64,000 bases of DNA, from contig OW203766.1 of assembly GCA_934045905.1 (NCBI GenBank), positions 29,382,309 to 29,446,308 on the forward strand. Reading direction: 5' to 3'. Shown here one piece after another: positions 9,601 through 19,224 of the stretch; position 1 is the stretch's first letter; each line of letters opens with the position of its first letter. Origin of the DNA: Leuctra nigra. Taxonomy: Eukaryota > Arthropoda > Insecta > Plecoptera > Leuctridae. The position numbers and the translations under genes were made by a program. The notes beneath the pieces were generated by a model. It worked only from the letters and a program-made list of their open reading frames with translations, had not been told where the DNA came from and searched no databases.

Positions 9601-10973
9601 TTGAATTTATAATTATTTACAAAGTACGTTTACTTATATCTATTTTAAAGTATAAAGTGGTGAATTTAGCGTCATTTAGCATATTTATGACGTCATTTCC
9701 GGTATAGGTCATAAAATGTGTGACGTCATTTCCGGTTTCGATATTTGAATCATCAAATATTACTGATTACATAAAGTTGACCGTCTAAATCGTTTAGCGC
9801 TGGTTTTGTTCTAATCTGTTTAGCCGTTTTTGAGACATGATGTCACTTCCGGTTTAAAAATGGCGGCTTCCGGTTGGTTTTATAACAAGTCAAATGAAAT
9901 ATCAAAAGTACAAACGTTACATAAATATCAAGACAATCGGATCAACAGTTGTTGCTGAAATGCAAATCGATGTATATTAAATTTCATGACGTCATTTCCG
10001 GTTTATTTAAAATAATGTTCAGTCTTTTGATATTGATAATCCATATAGATGACCGTCTGAAACGATTGGCGCAAATTTCGTTCCGATCGGTCCAACCGTT
10101 GACGAGATATGACGTCACTTCCGGTTTCAAAATGGCGGCACAAAAAATTCATGGGGACAAGGTTAAATCAGACGCCAAAAGTGCACACGTGGTAAAAATG
10201 TGAGATCAATCGGTTCAGCCGTTTAGGCTGTGGCCTGTTTACCGGATTTTAGCTCCAGCCTACTACTATGATTACTGATTATGAAAACCGCCCTAAAACA
10301 CTGTTTTCACGGCCCTCTAGCGCGCAAAGGGCGTAACCTATTGTTCCCAAATTTGGTATATGTTGTAGGGTGGGCCATAGCTCGAAATGAAGATATTTCG
10401 CAACAATGTGAGATTTCTCAATTTTAAGATCCAGTAGGCCGAAAATGCCACTTTGATGCTTACAGTAAAAGTGGGTTTGCTCCAGCCTTTATATGAGAGT
10501 GTGCGCGCGCCGTACGACTTGGCTGGCGTGGAGCGACCGCTCCACTAGATACACAGGTCGCACCGTTTTACCGTTCAATCTGAAATTTTGCACATATGTA
10601 AAGACAACCTTCTCTGTTAGCAGACATTAATTTTTATGAAATCTATTATTGGTTAAAATGTAAATAAATATCTCCTGATAGTCTGAAAAATGAAAATGGT
10701 CTTCGATAAATCTGATCAAACTCATATTTTTAAGATTACATATTGACATTTTTAATAACTGTCAGAAATGAAGTATCGGAATGACTGTTTTTCCACTGCC
10801 AACTGAATCTAATTAATGAAAAGCAGATACTTTTATGTTGACTGAGTGGATCATATTTCAATTCAATATGGAAGTATATGTTTTCTGTGCGTTGTGTACG
10901 CTTTTCCGGTCCGAGAATTTGCACGCACCCGTGCTCGCCATGCTTTCGTGTGGTACACTGAGCGTTTTCCTAG

Positions 10974-12905
10974 TTAAAATGTATTTCTGTGTTTCTGCGT
11001 GTCTTTTTGTGCGTTCTGTTTTGTAAAGTGCAACAAAACATAATTGTGTATTTTGGTCTAAATATCAATTCTGTAATTGTTCGCGCAGACGTAATAATAA
11101 ACAAGTTGCATCAACAACCGAACACACGAAGATGATTCAAATCCACTTACACATTCAGAAGAACAAACGATTTCTGCTTTACAAAATAAATCCTATAATT
11201 CTTTTATCAATGTAATTTCAATACAAAATTTTCCCCATACAAATCATTTTAAAAACTACAACCGATTCCCTTTAAAAATGAACAGAATAATAAAGTTTGC
11301 TCAAATGAATTTAGAATGTTTCAACAAAATGTGAGTGCTCACAAAACAATTTTTCCCCCAAAACCATAGAATTCGCGAATATGCGTCGATCCGCCTCCGC
11401 ATTCGCACGTGTGACATACAATAACAAGTCGCGGAGTTACAAAAGGCAAAAGTAAACGCTGTCAATCAATATTTCAAAAATAACATTTCGCGATTCGCTG
11501 GAAATATTTCGCTCTTCTGTGGATATTTAGCTTGGATCCTGCACGCGCCGACGTGAGTATAGAAGCTACATTCTGTGACAGGAAATTGGAATTTCAAACT
11601 TGGTTTCTTCAGTGAGCTATCAATATTCAATGAAGATTCTAGAGAGATGTGACGATTTGTCGTGTCTGTATCACAGCCGTTGAGACCGCGTCGGCATTTC
11701 ACTGGATCAACTCAATAATACTCCTTCACGACGAGGATTTAGCCAGGATAAATTCAGGACATATTCATTATTGTTGAAAGGACCTTTGGGATGTGAGGTT
11801 GAGGTTTGAATATCGCGAAACCAGTTCATCAAACGTTTTTTGATGTTATATGAGAGTTGAAAGTATATGAATAAATTGAAAGTATCCAATATATACTAAA
11901 CAAATAAAAAGAAACCCGATATTAAAGGCCTTCTGATTGAATTTTAATCATTTGGTAATGCAGATGTATTCATTTTCTATGTCAGTTTTTTCATCTCTTT
12001 TGGTTTGACGTAAAATATACAAAACTTTCGGTTATAGCAATCATTTCAATACAGCGTATAACTTGAAAGAAGGAAATGTATCGATGATTTATTTTATTTA
12101 GAAACTTATGAGTTGCATTAACCTGTCAGGATAAGCGTTCATTTTCATTGTGAAATTTATTTTAATTCAAATTCACAACATAAACGATACGCGATTTACT
12201 ATTTAAAAAGCCGTACTTACGGCAATGCTTTCTACATTATGTAATCAGCTCTATCTCTCTCACCATCTTATCATTTAATGAATCTTCATCAATGAAATAT
12301 AAGAGAACCTGTAATCTTTTATTTACTGATAAATCTAAATCTTTATTACTTTTGCCCTGCGTTTTGTAGTTAATAATACATCTTATCATGATTGATTACA
12401 GGCCGGATAGTTCCAATATCTTGTCGATCTACGAGTGAATCATCCGTACCAATAGCTCGGCAATATGTTACTGTCCCCCACAGAGTCACCATGTGCTACA
12501 TTAAGACGTTAGGACATCAACTTGCTTTTCCAATTAAGATCGCTTGATATTGACCTTCAGGGGGATGTAATTTGATTACTGTTGGTTGAGGGGAAAAACG
12601 ATAAGAAAGAACGCAGAGAAAATGATTGCGAATTTATCTGAGATGTAGTTAGTTGTTAGATTCTCTCTTTTCTGAATCATTTCTCTAATCTGATTTCAAC
12701 TCGATTCAGACTACGTTTTCATTTCGTTGATAAGTAAGCATTGTTGTGTGCAAGTTGCTGCTATACTGCCCTTGGAAAGTGCATAGGGATATCTAAATAT
12801 ATTATTTTAAGTAGGTAATATTTCAAAATAATAAAATGTCAATAACTTTAAGTTCTTGACTGATTTGACTTAAAATGTGTATTATTTATTTTACTTAAAC
12901 ATACC
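10974..12905. other. Anonymous AT-rich DNA
   Basis: No recognisable coding exon, RNA gene or obvious repeat is seen. Short open frames (for example 11466-11702 minus) have no similarity I recognise. Confidence 0.55.
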
Positions 12906-13095
12906 TTGGTGCCAAAACTTTTGGGTCAGGAAATAATGTATATATGTGATACTGGTTTCAAAGACCATGCAAAATTTGAACTTGTTTGGACCAGGGGATT
13001 TTGCTCAAAGACAGTACACGTAGTGTACAAGCATCTAGACAGGTCGGATTATCCGTCTGATCTGGATTGGTCTCACAAAAACAAAAAGACAACAG
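12906..13095. repeat. Possible diverged family B-like fragment
   Basis: Phrases such as GACCATGCAAAATTTGAACT and a tail of ACAAAAACAAAAAGAC resemble internal parts of family B (compare 49860-50220), but the similarity is patchy and no terminal CTAG is seen. Confidence 0.3.
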
Positions 13096-14629
13096 AGAAA
13101 ATACCATAACAGAAACAAAGTAAAACTCGCGATTCCAATTCGTATCTCAAATATTCGTTCAAAAAGCAAAGGTGACTTAAAATAATGTATGTTGAAGTAG
13201 CACTTGTCTATGCAATGAAAGCCAAAAGGAAATGCACCGCAAAGTCTCTTTTGATAGGTAACCAAAGTCATTGTTTCCTTATTCCTTGAGGTGCATCGCG
13301 AGGATTCTCGAGGAAACTTGTCTGTTTGCTGGCGCAATACAAAATCCTTTATCTCAGACCATTCTCATCATTTTTCAGAGCAGTCTTAGAGTAAGTAAAG
13401 GTTGAGTAGTGTCTGTGTCAAAGAGATGTCTCGGAGGACGGAGGAAAATGACAGATTTCAGGGGATACCATGTAATCCCTTAAAGCGCATAAAGAATATA
13501 AAGATCCGCTGGTTATGTATGATAAAGAATAAGAGCATAATACAGAGATTTGTAATAAGAAGCTTATACCCACTTTGTATTCACTTATTTATTGATAGTA
13601 TTGAGAAGAGTAATATTAAAGATATAATATTATTTTTTTGAGTCGAAATCTAACTTTAATAATGCAGGAAAAATGATATCTAACAGTTGTTCTGTGATTT
13701 CTGTTAATATTTTTAATGCCATTCTCGGATCATTTTAAACCATTTTGAAGTCAAGTCACTCACACTAACACAAACTTGCAAATTGGTCAATTTCTCTCTG
13801 TATAATATGTAAAAATATATAGTTTTTATTATACTTTAGTTCGTTTTATCTCGTTTAGCTATGTTAGCGTATTCAATTCGAAATTGTAAAATAAGTAAAT
13901 TTACCGGCCGAGACCAAATCAAGTTAAATTTAACTATCATTTAATGAGTAAAAGTCTGATTGGTTTTATCCTATTCCTATCCCGATCAAGTTATCAGCCA
14001 GATAAATCAGGAGTAAGTAACATAGCCACGGCCGGTCAGTCGAATCCTTCTCTTTCTGGCAATAAGTTGTCTGGGAAACTTATCGGACCCAATTAACTTT
14101 AAGTTTACATATAACTAAATTTGATCCTACCTGACCTAAGGCACTATATTAAACATACCGACCCTTCTATATATTCTCCTGAACCCTGTAACTTACATTT
14201 CGAGATGTATCGCTTCTAGCCAATGGCGGATGAGTAGAAACTAAAGATGTAGTTCTCGAAATGAAAGTTACACAATCACGCTGCCTTCGCAAGTTGTTTA
14301 CACGTGACTAAGCACGCGCGTGTAATTGCGAATGAGCTCCCCTATGGCTTCCAGCACTGACCTGAGTTCATAGGAACCATAGGAGTGTTCACATTGTTCC
14401 TTGTCTAGCTGCAACCCGCATTGCATTACTTCAGTTATTCTAGACTCAACAAAGAGCGGCTCGTCGGTGTGTTACGAATCTAAACAGAATTCTGAATTGA
14501 GTGTGTTTGTTTGAATTTGTCCGGCGTGAAAAGATGTGGGTTGTTTTGTCTGGAATAATGTGGGGTTTGATGAAAGTTTGCTTTGATTAAAGCATTTCCT
14601 TATTTTTTAGGTTTTTTTAAGGTCATGGA
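13096..14629. other. Anonymous AT-rich DNA
   Basis: No gene is recognised. ACCGGCCG occurs in inverted orientation near 13902 and 14030, too short a match to call an element. Confidence 0.5.
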
Positions 14630-15620
14630 CCACCGATTTGGTAAATTTTCCGCCATTTCCCAACTTATGACAATCTTCTTGGAAATGTGTTACAGCGACG
14701 AAGTTGTAGTAAATAAACTGCTTTTTTGAAGCCATTCGCTAGTTTTATGAATTTGATCGCCTAAAAGTTATTTAAGGTGGCTGGATCGATCGGTTTTCTG
14801 AAGTATTGGAGAGCTTTCACTAATTTGTTAAGTGTAAAACAATCACGTTTATAAATTCTTTTAGCACATAATCTACTTTTATAATATACTGTTTAGCTGA
14901 AATAAAAAACATGAAAATGGTATTTTTACGTTATCTTATTATTTAGAGCAGTATTACTTCTCCAAAGAAGTTAGTTTTGAATTAGATATTGAAGATTTTT
15001 CCGGATTTTTCTATAATTTTAACAATACGGTACAATATGGCAACATCGTACTTTGGAAATTTGAATTTGTGCGGAATCATGATGGCTGAGCTTGCTGAGC
15101 TTGCACCTAGAGTTTACTTTCATGAAAAGTCAAGGTATCTTTAGTTGGCATTAAGTGCCTTCTAACTACCTTGAGCACTCCCGTGTTGCCAAAAGTATTT
15201 TGACTTGATTCGCAATTTGAATTAAATCGCCTATAACTTTTTATTTAGCACACGATGGTACTGGTTTATATTTTTTTATTGAAAGTTAATTGAATAAAGG
15301 TTCTAATCTTATTGGTTTTTTTGAAAATCTATCGGGCCAATTAAATACAATCTTCATTTGTAGCAAATTTTTCAAACCTGCCATAAGATAACATGGGGAA
15401 AAAACTGCTTTCTTATTCGCATATCTCGAAAACTAGACACGGGAAGTATTGTATTTTTTGCAGTGTTGTTTTGGGGATACCAATGAGTGAGTACAGCAAA
15501 ATTGAACACTATCTGAAAAAATGGTCGATCGACCCAGCCACCTTAATTATATATTTTGGTGAATTTAAAATCAAGCGAAATTCTGAATGTGAGATTCTCG
15601 CACAATTTATAGGCGATAAA
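14630..15620. repeat. Possible unclassified inverted-repeat element
   Basis: TTAAGGTGGCTGGATCGATC at about 14771-14790 recurs inverted near 15527-15546 with one mismatch. More weakly, TTTGGTAAATTTTCCGCC (about 14638) pairs with an inverted TTGGCAAATTTTATCGCC near the right end. Between them are further phrases resembling the arms (ATCGCCTATAACTTT near 15227). Boundaries and class are unclear. Confidence 0.35.
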
Positions 15621-16200
15621 ATTTGCCAAAAAACTGATTAACTTATCAAACAGCAATACATTCTTCACAAATTTATCTTAACATTGTCTGCCTTCAAGAA
15701 TCTGCATATGACTGTATTAAAATGAGTTTTTCACTGCGTATAGCAAGGCAATTCGTAACATAATACAAAATTTCGAAATAATTAATAATGAATATTTTAA
15801 AATTATAATAAAATTCGAGATTATACCGTGGAACAGTATTTTTTAGTTTTAGAATCGAACCCGTTGTCGTAGGAATAGAAATAACCGAGATAAATGCATT
15901 TTTGTCCTCCGACATCAGGAATCGTTCAGTTTACATTTCAGCTCATCAAGTATAATCCATTCCTTCTTTCTATAATTTTTCCATTCCAGTGTTTACAAAA
16001 TCCTGTTTTCACGTTCAAGTAGTAAATTGGGTATAGCGACAAAATCATCAGAGAGTTTCTGCCAAGACGCTGCAAGGCTTTCACAGTTGTCACTGCAGAT
16101 TAAGAATGTCTGAGACGACGGGACGACAGATGCAACTGGCAACATGTGCTCTTTCTCTTGACCTTTGCCTACTCTGGGGCTCGGTACGAGACACTTTGCA
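15621..16200. other. Anonymous DNA
   Basis: Mostly AT-rich; from about 16060 it becomes less AT-rich leading up to a TATA-like motif. No recognised gene. Confidence 0.5.
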
Positions 16201-16207
16201 GTTATTG

Positions 16208-16327
16208 TATAAATAGTTGCACATCGTTGCCAAGTTTCTCTGTAACGATCATTACCTGTGTAATTAACCTTAGATCTGAGATAACTACAGTTGGCAACGT
16301 GGTGGCTATGTTTCGTGGAAAGTAAGT
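16208..16327 (+). promoter_or_regulatory. Candidate TATA promoter with a mini first exon
   Basis: TATAAATA lies at 16208-16215. An ATG at 16308 opens a 14-nt frame (M-F-R-G-K in part) that runs into a perfect splice donor GTAAGT at 16322. Known: some insect genes, notably cuticular protein genes, have a TATA box and a first coding exon of only a few codons. Inferred: this may be such a first exon, with the family A copy at 16411 inserted in intron 1. I could not find a second exon, so chance in AT-rich DNA is the main alternative. Confidence 0.2.
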
Positions 16328-16410
16328 TCTATCGTATGCAATGAATTAGATGTTTTCGTGATTTTTCTTTTGAGTTTTCCGGGAATTCCTAGGGACTGCA
16401 GTAAGTCATA

Positions 16411-16806
16411 CCCATAAAAACACTCCGTGTAAAAATACCAGCCAAGTCTCTACAACTAAAAAAAATTATGAAATCTAAAAAATTCTGCACTGAAAAGTAG
16501 TGATATCAAAAAATGGTCCAAGTCAAAACTTTATTTGAATATTAAAAAATACTTGGCGCATCGTGTATACATAGTTTAGAAGTATAGACCAGATAGAAAA
16601 TATACATCAAATATACATAATACATGTAGTATACCTATTATGCCCTAAAAAAAAGATGCGCCAAGTATTTTTTGATTTTCAAATAAAGTTTTGACTTGGA
16701 CCATTTTTTGATATCACTACTTTTCAGTGCAGAATTTTTTAGATTTCATAATTTTTTTTTGTTGTAGAGACTTGGCTGGTATTTTTACACGGAGTGTTTT
16801 TATGGG
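16411..16806. repeat. Foldback end of family A copy 3
   Basis: Arms 16411-16562 and 16655-16806 are near-perfect reverse complements of about 152 bp with a loop of about 92 bp. They are closely similar to the foldback at 903-1299 and share only short blocks with that at 7606-8883. Confidence 0.92.
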
Positions 16807-18265
16807 GATATCACTCCTTTTTTTAGTTTATTCTTAGAACTTGTGACGTCTATTGAACAATTACTAAATCCATTAAAAATAGTCGCCATTGACAATTTGG
16901 TTTACTAATGAAAATCTGCGTATGGTACTATATATTTGCTTTAAATGATCTTTCATGAAGCATAGCAAAGGTTTCATTCCTATCAGTTAACCGAGTTCCG
17001 AGATATGGCAACACTTCGGTTTTCAAAATGGCTGCTGAACTTACTGCACTGCCACATAGAATGTATATCTATAAATGATGTGTATCATTTTAAGTTTTCT
17101 GAATATGTATTCATTATATAGGAGTGGATTATAATAATTTTTAAATTTGAATGATGTAATTTCCGGTCTTATAAATAGGAAATTTCTAGTGTGACTGTTC
17201 CTTTTTCATAGAGACGACCTTCCGAATCGTTTGGCGGTAGTTTCATACCGATCAGTCAACCAATTTTCAAGATATGACGTTACTTCCTGTTTCAAAATGG
17301 CTGCTGAAATCACTGACTCCTTAAATTATAATTTAAACATGATTACATTTTATTATAAGCTGTCTCAAATAGTATATTTATTGTATCAAAATGTAAATTT
17401 GTGAGATTTTTAAAATGTGTGACGTCATTTCCGGTTTCGGTATGGGAAACTGCAAATATTATTGATGATAATACATAAAGTTGACCGTCTAAATTGTTTA
17501 GCGCTGGTTTCGTTCAAATCTATTTAGCCGTTATTGACATATGATGTCACTTCCGGTTTCAAAATGGCGGCTTCCGGTTGGTTTTATAATAAGTCAAATG
17601 AGATATCAAAAGTACATACGTTACATAAATAACAAAATAATCGGATCAAATTTGTTGCCGAAATGCCAATCGATGTATTTCAAATTTCATGACGTCATTT
17701 CCGGTTTCGTTAACATAAATTATAGTCTGTTGCTATTGATAATCCATATAGTTTACCGTCTGAATCGTTTGGCGCAAATTTCGTTCCGATCGGTATAGCC
17801 GTTGTCGAGATATGACGTCACTTCCGGTTTCAAAATGGCGGCACAAAAAATTAATGGGGTGAAGGTTAAATCAGACGCCAAAAGTGCACACGTGGTAAAA
17901 ATGTGAGATCAATCGGTTCAGCCGTTTTGGCTGTGGCCATGTTACCGGATTTGAATTCCAGGAGACTACTACTACTACTACTGAGATTATTATTATTATG
18001 AAAACCGCCCTAAAACACTGTTTTCACGGCCCTCTAGCGCGCAAAGGGCGTAACCTATTGTTCCCAAATTTGGTATATGTTGTAGGGTGGGCCATAGCTC
18101 GAAATTAAGATATATCGCAACAATGTGAGATTTTCCAATTTTAAGATCCAGTAGGCCGAAAATGCCACTTTGATGCTTACAGTAAAAGTGGGTTTGCTCC
18201 AGCCTTTATATGAGAGTGTGCACGCGCCGTACGACTTGGCTGGCGTGGAGCGACCGCTCCACTAG
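16411..18265 (+). mobile_element. Family A repeat element, copy 3 (complete)
   Basis: Same order as the copy at 7606: a foldback (16411-16806), motif modules and the conserved 3' block (18001-18265) ending in the 8-bp hairpin at 18245-18262 plus TAG. The modules include TGACGTTACTTCCTG near 17276, GTGACGTCATTTCCGG near 17421, GATGTCACTTCCGG with AAAATGGCGGC near 17542, ATGACGTCATTTCCGG near 17690, and ATGACGTCACTTCCGG with AAAATGGCGGC near 17813. It lacks the 118-bp tandem array; instead 16930-17340 matches copy 1. No coding capacity. Confidence 0.85.
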
Positions 18266-19068
18266 ATCTCTGTGAGACCAAAAATGAGGTACTATAACTC
18301 CGTAAGCAATTACAATCTTAAATTGTGATGGATGTACAAAATAGATCTCTTGGTAAATCCCTTTTGAATTGTACAAACAAGAGTAAAAACACAATGAAGT
18401 ACTATTTGAGTACTGTTATTTGAGTTAGGAAAGTGTGGTAAGATTCAAGCAAATCAGTCATGGGAAATGGAACGAGACATTTTCCTGCTTTTATTTTGAG
18501 TTTTCCAGGAATGCCAAGAGACAGCGTCAATTAATCACAAGCACATTGGATGTAAAACTATGATAAAAAACTATGATTAATTCTTGATGATGGATGTGCT
18601 ACGTAGAAATGAAACAAATAAATAATGAAATGTGAAATCTTTAGCAGTGCTATGTACATCATCCATGTTGAAATTACTTCTCTCTGCGAATTACCGAGAT
18701 ATTTTCCGAGCTTCTGACAGAGATAATAATGAAACGTGGTGTTGAAATGTTGTTAGGGAAACAGATTTGGCAGAATTTCATTTTATAACTAACTGAAGGT
18801 GGATTCGATCATTGTGTAGGTAATCTACACTCAAATTGCCTGGAGCATTTGCAAGTTCAGCTTCAATACGCAAGATTGACGAACAAGAAATGGAGATGTT
18901 TAGTTTCAGATACACACCACTTTCCTATTCAATGAGTATTTAAACAATTTAAAGCCAAAGCTAAGACTCAACTTTGATCAAATGAGTCTATTTTATTTTT
19001 CTAAATAATGCACGCACCGTTTTCTAAAAACTTTTGTTAAAACTATGAACTTTTAGGATATTTATTAA
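18266..19068. other. Anonymous AT-rich DNA
   Basis: No recognisable feature. Confidence 0.55.
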
Positions 19069-19224
19069 GGCCCGGTATTATCAAAGTTAAATTGTGCTGG
19101 ATTAACTAACATTTTGACTAAGTACAACTGTTTCAATCATTTTGAGGTATCTGATTGGCTTTGCCACCAATTTAGTCCAATATTTAGTTAATCCGACTCA
19201 GATTGACTTTGGTAATACCGGCCC
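19069..19224. mobile_element. Small MITE
   Basis: Terminal inverted repeats of about 22 bp (GGCCCGGTATTATCAAAGTT; the right end reverse complement reads GGGCCGGTATTACCAAAGTC) bound a 156-bp non-coding element. An internal TGATTGGCTTTGCCACCAA resembles the middle of the related MITEs at 3.7 and 23.1 kb. No clear target duplication. Confidence 0.65.

Larger units (their letters stand above)
7606..10548 (+). mobile_element. Family A repeat element, copy 2 (complete, nested in family B)
   Basis: Order: a foldback with 199-bp arms (7606-8883), five tandem 118-bp CRE/ETS/YY1 units (about 9050-9600), single modules near 9690-9740, 9840, 9988 and 10110, a short run of TACT triplets, and a conserved 3' block (10282-10548) nearly identical to 18001-18265. 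The last 21 bases form a perfect hairpin (GTGGAGCG-AC-CGCTCCAC, 10528-10545) followed by TAG. The 5' foldback, central tandem repeats and 3' hairpin recall the general plan of Helentron-associated (HINE/DINE-1-like) elements, but class membership is an inference. No transposition ORF is present. Confidence 0.8.
7542..10973 (+). mobile_element. Family B Helitron-like element, copy 1, split by a family A insertion
   Basis: The 5' part (7542-7605) begins TTGAGCGAGCG and matches the start of the 43442 copy, including GGCACGGACCTCTG. The 3' part (10549-10973) continues exactly where the 43442 copy would (ACAGGTC, then CTGAAATTTTGCACA) and ends GAGCGTTTTCCTAG before a T. A complete family A copy fills the gap. 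The element starts 18 bases downstream of the IR stop codon, so the IR transcript probably ends inside the composite. No coding capacity is seen. Confidence 0.75.

Noticed and set aside
13900..14040. MITE bounded by inverted ACCGGCCG
   Set aside because: The match is only 8 bp and the inner sequence does not pair, so chance is likely.
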